38,256 bases of DNA, taken from Gemmatimonadota bacterium (lineage in GTDB: Bacteria > Gemmatimonadota > Gemmatimonadetes > Gemmatimonadales > Gemmatimonadaceae). The notes below the pieces were generated by a model that searched no databases, was not told where the DNA came from, and worked only from the letters and a program-made list of their open reading frames with translations. Made by a program: the position numbers and the translations under genes. Positions within the stretch are counted from its first letter, which is position 1. Each line of letters starts with the position of its first letter. The stretch covers positions 1-38,256 of the forward strand of contig CANIWQ010000013.1 in assembly GCA_947471365.1 (NCBI GenBank). The letters are read 5' to 3'. This document shows, in pieces, positions 26,454 through 34,347 of the stretch.

Positions 26454-27311
26454 CTAGAAAGACAGCTGTTTGAGATACTTGGCGCTCGCCTGAATGCTGG
26501 CCAGCGGGTCCGTAGGCTGATCGTGCTCCACAAAGTAGTGCTCGATGCCGGCCTGTTGGTGCTTGGCAAAGATCCGGGCCCAGTCGATAATGCCCGACCC
26601 AACATCTCGCATGGCAAACTCTGGGCGGGGGCTGCCGTCCTTGACATGCACGCAGCGGAAGCGCCCGGGGTACTTAGCGAAGTAGTCGAGCGGTTCCGCC
26701 CCAGCCGCCATGGCCCAGTAGAGATCCATCTCAAAATCGACCAATGCGGGGTCGGTTTCGCCGAGGAGGATGTCGAGCGGGCGGGCACCATCGGCGAGGG
26801 GCTTGAGCTCCACATTGTGATTGTGATAACCGAACCGCAGCCCGTCACCCACGGCGCGCTTCCCCACGGCCGCAAAGCGGCCAGCGAGCGCCTTCCACTC
26901 GGCGGTCGATGGAAGCTTGCTGGTATCGACCGAGGCCACAATCAGCCATCGGTGCCCCAGTGCCTTGGCGGCGGCGGCCTGCCTTGGCCAGTCGCGCTCG
27001 AGCGCATCGAGGCTCACGTGCGCACTCGGCGCGGTGAGTTTGAGGGCGTCGAGTTGAGCGCGCAAGGCGGCCGGTTCTCGGGAGAAATAGCCAGCGAACT
27101 CCACCTCGCGGTACCCCGCCTCGGCCACCGCCGCGAGTGTGGTCTCGATACTCTTCTGCATTTCGGTGCGAACCGTATACAGCTGCACGCCAAAACGGTC
27201 GAGGCGTTCGCGTATGAGCGGTGCACCCGGCAGGGCGTGCAGGGCGCGAGGGAGCGCGGCCAGAGCCGCGGCGGCGGACACCGATTCGAGAAAACGGCGG
27301 CGGGTTGTCAT
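26454..27311 (-). CDS. Tat-exported sugar isomerase/epimerase-like TIM-barrel protein
   Basis: This 285-residue protein has the xylose-isomerase-like TIM barrel (AP endonuclease 2 superfamily). The opening strand is RFGVQLYTVR, then YREVEFAGY with a likely metal-binding Glu, GYHNHNVEL at about 170, VDFEMDLYWA, CVHVKDG, and a final EHDQP. These supply the Glu/His/Asp metal ligands of the fold. The N-terminus MTTRRRFLESVSAAAALAAL is a Tat signal, so it probably works in the periplasm. I prefer ATG 27311 to a GTG six codons upstream; neither has a Shine-Dalgarno. It lies 25 bases before the GMC gene, which suggests it acts on that enzyme's keto-sugar product. Confidence 0.86.
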   Translation of the reverse strand: MTTRRRFLESVSAAAALAALPRALHALPGAPLIRERLDRFGVQLYTVRTEMQKSIETTLAAVAEAGYREVEFAGYFSREPAALRAQLDALKLTAPSAHVSLDALERDWPRQAAAAKALGHRWLIVASVDTSKLPSTAEWKALAGRFAAVGKRAVGDGLRFGYHNHNVELKPLADGARPLDILLGETDPALVDFEMDLYWAMAAGAEPLDYFAKYPGRFRCVHVKDGSPRPEFAMRDVGSGIIDWARIFAKHQQAGIEHYFVEHDQPTDPLASIQASAKYLKQLSF

Positions 27312-27358
27312 CCGTTTACGTTGCGACACGGCGGCAGGATGCGCAATTGCGCCGACGG

Positions 27359-28186
27359 TTATGCCTTGGGCTCCACCCGATAGCGTCGGAACCGGCGCAT
27401 CTGTTTGAGGCCGATTTTCGCGAGGCGACCCGGCGCGAAGCGGCTCAAGAAGTACGCAATGCGCCCGGCACGCGGGAGCACCACCAGCTCCTCGTTCCGT
27501 TCCACTCCGAGGAGCATTTCGGCCACCCCAGCGTCGAGGGGATGAATGGCCATCGGCACGGGGTTCCGCACGGTATCGGTCGTCTGGCCCGCCCGAATGG
27601 CGGACGCATAGATATTGGTGTCGAGAAAGCCTGGGCAGAGCGCCGTCACCTTGACCCCCAACTCGGCGCCCTCCACTCGTAGCGCGCGAGAGAGCCCCAC
27701 CACGGCGTGTTTACTCGCCGAATAGGGTGCCAGTGCTGGCGACACAATAAGCCCCGAGAGCGAGGCCGTGTTCACAATGTGCCCGCTCCGCTGCTGCACC
27801 ATGTACGGATACACCGCGTGAATGCCGTAGATGACGCCCATCAGGTTGACGTCGAGCACCTGCTTCCACTGCGCGAGCGTGGCGTCGCGCACTTCGCCGC
27901 GAAACCCAATGCCGGCGTTGTTGAAGAAGTAGTCCATGCGTCCGTGCTCAGCGATCACACCATCCACCATGGCCTGCATGGCCGCGGCATCAGTCACATC
28001 GAGAGCCGACGCCGAGGCCTTGCCGCCCCGTTCACGAATCGCTGCCGCAACGAGCTCGGCGCCAGCGCCGTCACGGTCCGTGGCGATGACGGTGGCGCCC
28101 TGTTTTGCCACCGATTCGGCGATGCCGCGTCCGATGCCGGACGCGGCGCCCGTGATGCATACGATTTTGCCTAAAAAGACGGACAC
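27359..28186 (-). CDS. Short-chain dehydrogenase/reductase (SDR)
   Basis: This is a classical SDR of 275 residues. The cofactor loop is TGAASGIG (12-19), the NNAG motif is at 89-92, and the catalytic residues are Ser142, Tyr155 and Lys159 (YSASK). The Asp at the end of the second strand (ATDRD) suggests NAD over NADP. After the core, the C-terminal 40 residues are basic (FAPGRLAKIGLKQMRRFRRY) and may touch the membrane, as in some lipid-active SDRs. GTG 28186 is chosen because the family alignment starts there; a TTG 18 codons upstream is the only alternative. It is the first gene of the minus-strand run and divergent from hemJ. The substrate is unknown. Confidence 0.88.
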   Translation of the reverse strand: MSVFLGKIVCITGAASGIGRGIAESVAKQGATVIATDRDGAGAELVAAAIRERGGKASASALDVTDAAAMQAMVDGVIAEHGRMDYFFNNAGIGFRGEVRDATLAQWKQVLDVNLMGVIYGIHAVYPYMVQQRSGHIVNTASLSGLIVSPALAPYSASKHAVVGLSRALRVEGAELGVKVTALCPGFLDTNIYASAIRAGQTTDTVRNPVPMAIHPLDAGVAEMLLGVERNEELVVLPRAGRIAYFLSRFAPGRLAKIGLKQMRRFRRYRVEPKA

Positions 28187-28278
28187 CGTGGCTCCAGATG
28201 TGGGTGCAAGGACAATGCGAAGTTGCGGCGAGCGGCACAAGGCTTGTCGCCGACGTGGGGGTGTGCTTCGTTTGACGG

Positions 28279-28707
28279 ATGCCGTATCTCTGGTTCAAAG
28301 CCGCGCACCTGCTCGCCGTCATCACCTGGATGTCGGGGAGCTCGTACATCTTTCGGCTCTTCGGCTTTCACGTCGAGCGACGCGCCGCCGCCGATGCGGC
28401 GGCGCTCCTCGTGGTGATGGAGCGCCGGTTGCTGCGGATTGTGATGCTGCCCGGCGCGCTCGCCACGGTGGGCCTGGGGCTAACGATGCTGACGGTGCAT
28501 CCCGAGCTACTGCACGAGCGTTGGATGCAGCTCAAGCTCGGTTCTGTTGCGGTGCTACTACTGTACGACGGTTACGCGCATTGGGTGGCTGCGCGCTTTG
28601 CGCGTGGCGACTACGTGCTGACGGCACCGCAATGTCGTTGGCTGCATTCCGTGCCAACGACATTGCTGCTCGTGATCGTCGCCATGGTGATCGTGCGTCC
28701 CTTCTGA
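28279..28707 (+). CDS. hemJ: HemJ-type protoporphyrinogen oxidase (UPF0093/CopD-like membrane protein)
   Basis: This 142-residue protein has four predicted membrane helices and matches HemJ end to end. It begins LWFKAAHLLAVITWMSG with His10 as the likely heme or substrate ligand, continues with RLFGFHVER, VMERRLLRIVMLPG, and a lysine in WMQLKLG, and closes with PTTLLLVIVAMVIVRPF. HemJ oxidises protoporphyrinogen IX to protoporphyrin IX in heme synthesis. The usual Asn-Glu before the final Pro-Thr is His-Ser here (WLHSVPTT), a small deviation. CopD-type copper proteins share part of the fold, but the C-terminal signature fits HemJ better. The gene is monocistronic, divergent from the SDR gene and convergent with the serine hydrolase. 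Confidence 0.75.
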   Translation: MPYLWFKAAHLLAVITWMSGSSYIFRLFGFHVERRAAADAAALLVVMERRLLRIVMLPGALATVGLGLTMLTVHPELLHERWMQLKLGSVAVLLLYDGYAHWVAARFARGDYVLTAPQCRWLHSVPTTLLLVIVAMVIVRPF

Positions 28708-28711
28708 GCTG

Positions 28712-28738
28712 CGCCGCCGGAGTTACGGCTTGGCGGCG
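28712..28738. terminator. hairpin between convergent hemJ and serine hydrolase genes
   Basis: CGCCGCC at 28712-28718 pairs perfectly with GGCGGCG at 28732-28738 around a 13-base loop that contains the minus-strand stop codon. It lies 5 bases after the hemJ stop. No T-run follows, so function as a bidirectional terminator is an inference from place and stem strength. Confidence 0.4.
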
Positions 28739-30279
28739 GGTCGCAGCACCAGATCCTGAAAGTCAAAGCTGAAGTCGACCCCTGGGGTGGGGGTCATTTT
28801 CATTTCCGTGACTTTGCCCTCCTGCACCACAAACTGCACAAAGGCATCGGCGCGTAACGAACGATCGTTCCAACGGGCAATAAAGGCATCGCCCTTTTGG
28901 TGTTCCAGGGTGCCCGCGAGTTCAGGGGTATGGCTGAAGCGGATGGCAAGGCGCCCTCCCTCCTGCGTGACCGACACGTCGCCGTACCAGACGTCGGTGT
29001 AGGTGGTGGCATAGCGCGCGAGGGGGAGCGTCGGGCGAATCGTGGTGTCGCGCGCCGTCTCCTTCGTTGTGGTTTTCGCGAGTTCTGCGGCTTCGCGCGC
29101 ATCCATCTTTTTGTAACCACCCAACCAATCCACGGTCGGCGCGCCAAGGTAGTAATCGAGCACGCGGTGCGAAATCGACTGGAACGCGGCGCTCGATTCC
29201 TGATTAGTGAATACCGCCACGCCGAGGCGTTTGTCGGGGATCATCAAGATTTGACTGACGTACCCCGGCAGTCCGCCGGTGTGACTGAGCATTTTGTAGC
29301 CGCGGTAATCGCGCGTGCTTAAACCCAGCGCGTAGAGCGCGAAGTTGGCTCGAAGCGGCTCCATGCCTGGGGGTGCGCTACCGATGGGCAATGGGGTGAC
29401 GCCGGTCCAGAGTTCGCGCGCGGAGGCCGGTGACCAGAGGCGTTTGCCGTCGGGGGTACGCCCGGAGTCGAGCTGCGTGATCATCCAGCGGGCGATGTCG
29501 GTGGCGCCGGTGTTGATGCCGCCGGCGGGATTCGTGTTGTCGCTCACCATGGGCGGTACGGCGACTACCGTGCCGCCTACTTCGGCGTGCGTCGTGGCGA
29601 CGTTGCCACCGGCGGCGGCATCGGCGTGGCGCACCGTGCTGTGCGTCATGCCGAGCGGGGTGAGGAGTTCTTTGGCCACGAACGCTTCCCACGTCATGCC
29701 GCTCACCTTCTCGATGAGTTCACCGGCCACGAGATAGAGCACGTTGTCATACGCGTAGGCGCTGCGGAACGACGTGGCGGGTTTGATGTAGCGCAGGCGC
29801 TGCGAGATTTCCTTGCGCGAGTACGTTGATGCGGGCCACCAGAGCAGATCGCCAGCGCCGAGGCCGAGGCCGCTGCGATGCACGAGCAGATCGCGCACGG
29901 TGAGTTCGCGTGTGACCAAGGGATCGTACATCGCGAAGTCGGGGAGGTAGCGCGTGACCGGCGCGTCCCACTCCACTTTGCCACGTTCTACAAGAATGGC
30001 GAGCGCCGTGGCGGTGAAGGCCTTGGTGTTGGATGCGATGCCAAAGCGTGTTTCGGCGTTGACCTTGCCTGACTCCCCGAGTTTCCGGACGCCGAAGCCC
30101 TGCGCGACAATGACTTTGCCGTCCTTCACAATGGCGACGGCGACCCCAGGCACGCGGAATGCTTTGAGCACGGCGGCGACGTATGCGTCGAAGTTGGGCG
30201 GTGCCGTGGGGGCTTGGGCGTGGAGTGCCGGCGTCGCGGAGAGAGCGGCAATCGCGAGGAGAGTGCGGAGTGGGCGCAT
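28723..30279 (-). CDS. Exported beta-lactamase-fold serine hydrolase with C-terminal extra domain
   Basis: This 518-residue protein has a signal peptide (cleavage after about residue 21, LHAQA). The class C/PBP4-like active site is complete: SNTK at 83-86, Y-D-N at 177-179, and HTGG at 333-336. A DUF3471-type C-terminal domain (about 415-518), beginning around LARYATTYTDVWYGDVSV, follows the catalytic domain. Proteins of this build act as D-stereospecific peptidases or esterases in the periplasm. It differs from the hydrolase at 22773-24065 in having the HTG rather than the WGG third motif, so the two are not recent copies. Its promoter side holds the heptanucleotide repeat array, which ends 17 bases before the start codon. 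Confidence 0.9.
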   Translation of the reverse strand: MRPLRTLLAIAALSATPALHAQAPTAPPNFDAYVAAVLKAFRVPGVAVAIVKDGKVIVAQGFGVRKLGESGKVNAETRFGIASNTKAFTATALAILVERGKVEWDAPVTRYLPDFAMYDPLVTRELTVRDLLVHRSGLGLGAGDLLWWPASTYSRKEISQRLRYIKPATSFRSAYAYDNVLYLVAGELIEKVSGMTWEAFVAKELLTPLGMTHSTVRHADAAAGGNVATTHAEVGGTVVAVPPMVSDNTNPAGGINTGATDIARWMITQLDSGRTPDGKRLWSPASARELWTGVTPLPIGSAPPGMEPLRANFALYALGLSTRDYRGYKMLSHTGGLPGYVSQILMIPDKRLGVAVFTNQESSAAFQSISHRVLDYYLGAPTVDWLGGYKKMDAREAAELAKTTTKETARDTTIRPTLPLARYATTYTDVWYGDVSVTQEGGRLAIRFSHTPELAGTLEHQKGDAFIARWNDRSLRADAFVQFVVQEGKVTEMKMTPTPGVDFSFDFQDLVLRPAAKP

Positions 30280-30296
30280 GGGCTCGGTGAATTCAG

Positions 30297-30436
30297 GAGG
30301 ACTGTGGACGGCGTACTGAATACTGAAAACGGCCTACGGTAAACGGTGTACGGTTGTTTGTCTTCGGCTGTTCGTTTTCGGTGGTTCGTCTTCGGCGGTT
30401 CGTTTTCGATGGTTCGTTTTCGGTGGTTCGTTTTCA
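30297..30436 (+). repeat. degenerate heptanucleotide repeat array, 20 units
   Basis: Twenty consecutive 7-base units run without a break. Nineteen start with G and one with A. The first eight all read GNNNACK (GAGGACT, GTGGACG, GCGTACT, GAATACT, GAAAACG, GCCTACG, GTAAACG, GTGTACG). From about 30360 the units become T-rich, alternating GTTTTCG-like and GTGGTTC-like words, so that 30356-30439 can also be read as six tandem 14-base units. The right part is roughly the reverse complement of the left, allowing imperfect pairing. It fills nearly all of the gap between the VOC and serine hydrolase genes. Confidence 0.8.
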
Positions 30437-30457
30437 CTGACACTGATCGGTACCGCC

Positions 30458-30832
30458 CTACCCCAACGGTTTTTCCTGCATGAACGCCATCAGATTGCCT
30501 TCGGTATCGCGCCAGAAACTCATCCAGAGCTCGTGATCGGGCATGCGCGCTACGAGGTGCGGCTGACGTTCCACCGTCGCCCCCTTCGCAACGAGCGCCG
30601 CGGTGGAGGCGTCGAGATCAGAAGTCTTGAAGTACAGCACCGAACCCGGCGGAGCGAGTTCCGCCTGTTCGGTGGTGGAGAGCATGAGGCGGGTGTCGCC
30701 GCACCGAAAAAAGGCGAGGCCGGTCGTTTCAAATATGAAAGGCAGTCCAACCGCATCACGATAAAACGCCGTGGCGCGCGGCACGTCGTGGCACACCACG
30801 GCAATCTGACCAATACTCGACACCCCGGACAT
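30458..30832 (-). CDS. VOC superfamily protein
   Basis: This 124-residue glyoxalase-fold protein opens with IGQIAVVCHDVPRATAFYRDAVGLPF, where the DVPRATAFYRD turn is typical. The second module carries HELWMSFWRDTEGNLMAFMQE, with the D-T-E-G-N turn and terminal Glu of the metal-site strand. The start at 30832 is well supported by GAGGT 5 bases upstream. The frame is open much further upstream, but that part is antisense to the next gene's C-terminus. It belongs with small-molecule dioxygenases or glyoxalase-like proteins, and no substrate can be named. The other VOC protein at 9950-10321 is a different subgroup. Confidence 0.85.
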   Translation of the reverse strand: MSGVSSIGQIAVVCHDVPRATAFYRDAVGLPFIFETTGLAFFRCGDTRLMLSTTEQAELAPPGSVLYFKTSDLDASTAALVAKGATVERQPHLVARMPDHELWMSFWRDTEGNLMAFMQEKPLG

Positions 30833-30885
30833 ACGTACCTCGCGAAAGGGTCGCTGCGAACATAGCGCCTCAGTGTGGACTCTCG

Positions 30886-32589
30886 CTACGGCGCGCGATG
30901 CACGGTGAGCGGCACGCGGAGGAGGAGCTGTGGCGGCAACAGTTGCGCGCGCACGGTCGGCGAGTGCGTGCCGCCGGCGGCGGCCGGCGCAGCATACAGT
31001 TGCACCACCCTCTCTCGCGGCACGCCGCAGACGCGCCAGCGGCCAGCGGCGTCGGCGGTCACTTCGGCCCCGAGCGATTTCACGGCCACGCGTCCGTCCG
31101 CGCGCGCGTCGATACTCGCCAACCAAGACAGGGTCACGAGAGCGCCGCCTATCGGGGCGCCGGTCTCGTCCGTGACCGTGCCATACAGCAACCCCGCTCG
31201 CGAGGTACCGCGGCCCTTTGGCGCACCGCAGGCGCGCGCAAGCAGTTCCTCCCCCGTGGGCAAACTGACCGTGTCCACCGGCATGCCCTCGCGAATATCT
31301 ACGAGCCGTTCGAACTGAGAAATGTCCGCCTCGCGCATGACGGCCGTAGACCACTTCAGCGTGTACCGTCCCTCGAGCACGTGCGCGAGGCGCACGCGAC
31401 CCGTGCTGTCCGCCGTGAGCGTGCGGTCACTCCCTTCGAGTGCGATTGTCGTCCCCGCAACGGCCAAAGACGAGTCGCGTTGCATCAGGCGCAGTTCGAA
31501 TAACGCGCCACCGCCGGCGTAGAGTACCGCACCGCCAAACGACACCTCCGACACTTCGCCGCCGGAGTGCTGCATCGCCACGGGGATCATATACGACGCG
31601 GGGCGCGTCCCACGAAATGCTGGGGACGAGCGCACGGTCATCTGCGGCATGCGAATGGACCATCGATTCACAAACCAATGCCCAGTGGAGATACGACGGA
31701 ACTCCACGCGTCCGCCCGTCCCCGCGTCGGCGTACTCGGGCGCCAGCCCCGTGTAGGAAAAATCGAGCGACCGTAGTTCGGCGGTTGCGCGGTCCAGCCA
31801 GAACGTCCCCTCAATGTCTTTCACGTTATTGCGCGACGCGGAGGGACGAAATCCAACACCGATGCGGTCGAGCGGCCCACTCGACGGGAGCACAATCGAA
31901 AAACAATGCGCGCTCGCGAACTGATCGGACAACAGGGCCCGTTCATCCGGCGCGCGGAACACAATATCGCTCCCCACATTGATCACGTAGCCAAGCTGAT
32001 CGAGCGATGCCGGCGAATCGCTCACAAAGGGGCGCGACGTATTGGCGCTTCGCGCCGCCACCGTCTGCTTGCGCACCACCCGCCCCGCACTGTCGAGGGT
32101 GCGGACATACGTAAGCCATGTCGTGGTGAGACGCCGTTCATTGACCGCGAGCTGCGCGGCCGTGAGCGCCTTGCGCGCCTCTTCCCAGAGCTGCGCCACC
32201 ATCTGCCCCGAATCCTCGCGAATGCGGCAGACACTCTGACTCTGCACCGTCACCTTGGCGAGGTTCACCGCCTCGGCGCTGAGCACAATGCGCTGCTCCA
32301 CGACCTCGCCGGTGGCAACCGTTATTGGAGGGAGCACGGTGGGGCGGTACCCCACACGCAGCGCGCGCAACACCACGACGCCGCCCGCGGGGAGCGCCAG
32401 CGTGTAGTCCCCGCGTTCGCCCGAGAGTGTCCGCCCCGCCACGCGTTGCAGCGAGTCGGTGGCCACCACAATAATGCCAGTGGCCGGGGTCACACTGTCC
32501 GGCAGCGTCACCGTGCCGCGCACGCGCTGCGCCTGCGCCACATGTGTGGCACACAAGCAAAACAATCCGACGGTGACTCCCAAGCGCAT
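30886..32589 (-). CDS. Exported protein with carboxypeptidase-regulatory-like domains
   Basis: This 567-residue protein has a signal peptide (MRLGVTVGLFCLCATHVAQA). It then has a carboxypeptidase-regulatory-like beta-sandwich (residues about 21-115: VRGTVTLPDS, then GDYTLALPAGGVVVLRALRVGY). A central region of unknown fold (about 120-360) contains TFWLDRATAELRSLDFSY. Two further sandwich-like segments lie at about 370-420 and 470-540 (YGTVTDETGAPIGGALVTL). The start at 32589 is fixed by GAGGAGG 7 bases upstream. This layout is common in Gemmatimonadota and Bacteroidota envelope proteins, where the first domain often precedes TonB-linked receptors, but no plug or barrel is seen here. No enzymatic motif is evident. 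It is divergent from the S10 peptidase, with 115 bases between the starts. Confidence 0.75.
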   Translation of the reverse strand: MRLGVTVGLFCLCATHVAQAQRVRGTVTLPDSVTPATGIIVVATDSLQRVAGRTLSGERGDYTLALPAGGVVVLRALRVGYRPTVLPPITVATGEVVEQRIVLSAEAVNLAKVTVQSQSVCRIREDSGQMVAQLWEEARKALTAAQLAVNERRLTTTWLTYVRTLDSAGRVVRKQTVAARSANTSRPFVSDSPASLDQLGYVINVGSDIVFRAPDERALLSDQFASAHCFSIVLPSSGPLDRIGVGFRPSASRNNVKDIEGTFWLDRATAELRSLDFSYTGLAPEYADAGTGGRVEFRRISTGHWFVNRWSIRMPQMTVRSSPAFRGTRPASYMIPVAMQHSGGEVSEVSFGGAVLYAGGGALFELRLMQRDSSLAVAGTTIALEGSDRTLTADSTGRVRLAHVLEGRYTLKWSTAVMREADISQFERLVDIREGMPVDTVSLPTGEELLARACGAPKGRGTSRAGLLYGTVTDETGAPIGGALVTLSWLASIDARADGRVAVKSLGAEVTADAAGRWRVCGVPRERVVQLYAAPAAAGGTHSPTVRAQLLPPQLLLRVPLTVHRAP

Positions 32590-32704
32590 CGCGTGCCTCC
32601 TCGGCGCGTTCGCGCCCGTCATGCAACTTAGTGTAGAATACCTCAGCCGCAGGACCCCGCTGAAGGGCTGGCGCGACAGTACTCACCTACGAGGATTTCA
32701 CGAC

Positions 32705-34273
32705 ATGCGTGCCTTTGCACTCTTATTGTTGACCGCGACCGCGGCGCTCGCGCAGGGCGGACGTGGGGCAGGACGTGGAGCCGGCGCCAACGCTGCGGCG
32801 ACCGCTCCCCGCCCCGACTCGACCGTTCGCTCGGCGGCACCGGCACCTGCACCTGCGCGCCGCGGCGAAGAGGACGCACCGTCCATCACGCACCACACGC
32901 TCCGCGGCCACGCCGAGTTCCGCTACACCGCGACCACCGCGATGATGCCGATTCGGAACGAACAGAGCGGTGAGACGGATGGGAGCATCTTCTACGTGGC
33001 GTATACGAAGGACGGCGCCGATCCCGCCACGCGGCCGATTGCCTTCATCTTCAACGGCGGCCCCGGGTCGGCCACGGTGTGGCTGCACATGGGCGCCTTC
33101 GGCCCAAAAGTCGTGAAATTGAACGCCGACGGCACCAATCCCCCGCCGCCGTATACGTACGGCGACAATCCCAACACGCTCCTCGACCAAGCGGATCTCG
33201 TCTTTCTCGATCCGGTTGGCACCGGTTATAGCCGCGCCTCCACACCGGCCAACGGACCCAAGTTCTGGGGACTCGAGGAAGACATGCGCTCCGTTGCTGA
33301 GTTCATTCGCATTTACCTCACGCGCAATGAACGGTGGCTGAGCCCCAAATTCATTGCTGGCGAGAGCTATGGCACCACACGCGCGGCGCACCTCTCGGGC
33401 TACCTCACCGACAACGGCATTGCCCTCAATGGCGTGGTGTTGCTCAGCGCGGTACTCAACTTTGAGAACTCGCGCCCCAGCCGCGGCAACGACATCGCGT
33501 ACGTAGGGTTCTTCCCAAGCTTCGCGATGACAGCGTATTACCACAAGCGGCTCGCTGCCGACTTACAGAAACTCTCCGTAGAAGATTTTGCGAAGAGCGT
33601 GGAACAGTTCGCCTCGGGCGAATACGCGGCCGCGCTCATGAAGGGCGAGGCGATGTCCGCCGCCGAGCGCAAAGCCATTGTCGCGAAGATTGCCCGGTAC
33701 ATTGGCGTGGGTGAACAATTCGTGACCGACTCCGACCTGCGTATTGACCTCGGACGTTTCTCCACCGAGTTACTGCGCGACAAGCGGCAACAGAGCGGCC
33801 GCCTCGACAGCCGCCTCACATCGTATATGCAAGACCCGCTCGCCGGACGCACCAGCTTTGACCCAAGCGATGCGAGCATCCGCAACTCGTTCACCCCGGT
33901 GCTCAACGACTACGTGCGCCGCGAGTTGGGCTACAAGAACGACAACCTCTACTACATCCTCGGCGGCGGCATCGGCCGCTGGCGCTACGAGGAAGCCACA
34001 TTCCCCAATGTGGTACCGAGTCTCGAGCGCGCCTTTGCCAAGAACCCAGACATGCATCTGTTCGTGGCGATGGGCTACTACGACATGGCCACGCCGTATT
34101 GGGCCGTGCAGTACACGCTGGACCACATGACGGTGGAGCCCAAGGTGCGAGCGTCACGCATTCACACCGATCACTTCACGGCGGGACACATGATGTACAT
34201 CGACGCGGTGTCGATGAAGAAGCTCAGGGACGATCTGCGGAAGTTTATTGATGAGGCACTCCCGAAGCGGTAG
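32705..34273 (+). CDS. Exported S10 family serine carboxypeptidase
   Basis: This 522-residue peptidase has a short signal peptide (cleavage near residue 16, LAQG) and a low-complexity Gly/Ala/Pro linker to about residue 58. The alpha/beta-hydrolase core shows the oxyanion motif FNGGPGS (116-122), the nucleophile GESYG (219-223, Ser221), Asp460 in GYYDMATP and His495 in TAGHMMY, completing the triad. S10 enzymes release C-terminal amino acids, usually at acidic pH. They are best known from eukaryotes but are found in several bacterial phyla. GAGGA lies 9 bases before the ATG. An in-frame upstream extension is excluded because it would overlap the divergent gene's start region. Confidence 0.9.
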   Translation: MRAFALLLLTATAALAQGGRGAGRGAGANAAATAPRPDSTVRSAAPAPAPARRGEEDAPSITHHTLRGHAEFRYTATTAMMPIRNEQSGETDGSIFYVAYTKDGADPATRPIAFIFNGGPGSATVWLHMGAFGPKVVKLNADGTNPPPPYTYGDNPNTLLDQADLVFLDPVGTGYSRASTPANGPKFWGLEEDMRSVAEFIRIYLTRNERWLSPKFIAGESYGTTRAAHLSGYLTDNGIALNGVVLLSAVLNFENSRPSRGNDIAYVGFFPSFAMTAYYHKRLAADLQKLSVEDFAKSVEQFASGEYAAALMKGEAMSAAERKAIVAKIARYIGVGEQFVTDSDLRIDLGRFSTELLRDKRQQSGRLDSRLTSYMQDPLAGRTSFDPSDASIRNSFTPVLNDYVRRELGYKNDNLYYILGGGIGRWRYEEATFPNVVPSLERAFAKNPDMHLFVAMGYYDMATPYWAVQYTLDHMTVEPKVRASRIHTDHFTAGHMMYIDAVSMKKLRDDLRKFIDEALPKR

Positions 34274-34284
34274 TCGCCTCTACT

Positions 34285-34347
34285 GAGGACCGACAACGGA
34301 AAACAGACAACGGTTAACGGCTAACCGTTGTCTGTTTTCCGTTCGGC
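34285..34347 (+). repeat. heptanucleotide repeat, 9 units, second copy of the family
   Basis: Nine consecutive 7-base units all begin with G: GAGGACC, GACAACG, GAAAACA, GACAACG, GTTAACG, GCTAACC, GTTGTCT, GTTTTCC, GTTCGGC. The first six fit GNNNACN and the next two fit its reverse complement. The first unit is almost the same as the first unit of the array at 30297. The array overlaps the 3' end of the alcohol dehydrogenase gene. Confidence 0.75.
34295..34343. terminator. 22-bp perfect hairpin between convergent genes
   Basis: Bases 34295-34316 and 34322-34343 are exact reverse complements (22 bp) around the 5-base loop ACGGC. The hairpin lies between the ends of the S10 peptidase (+) and the alcohol dehydrogenase (-). 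Its right arm is within the last codons of the dehydrogenase and its left arm contains that gene's stop codon. It includes a TTTT run in the right arm. It should work as a bidirectional terminator or an RNA 3'-end stabiliser. Confidence 0.7.

Noticed and set aside
30356..30439. Possible CRISPR array
   Set aside because: The 14-base units have no spacers of unique sequence between them and no cas genes are near. It is a tandem repeat.
32630..32645. Candidate promoter TAGAAT before the S10 peptidase gene
   Set aside because: A -10-like hexamer is present in the divergent gap, but no -35 match at the right distance could be found, so it is too weak to list.
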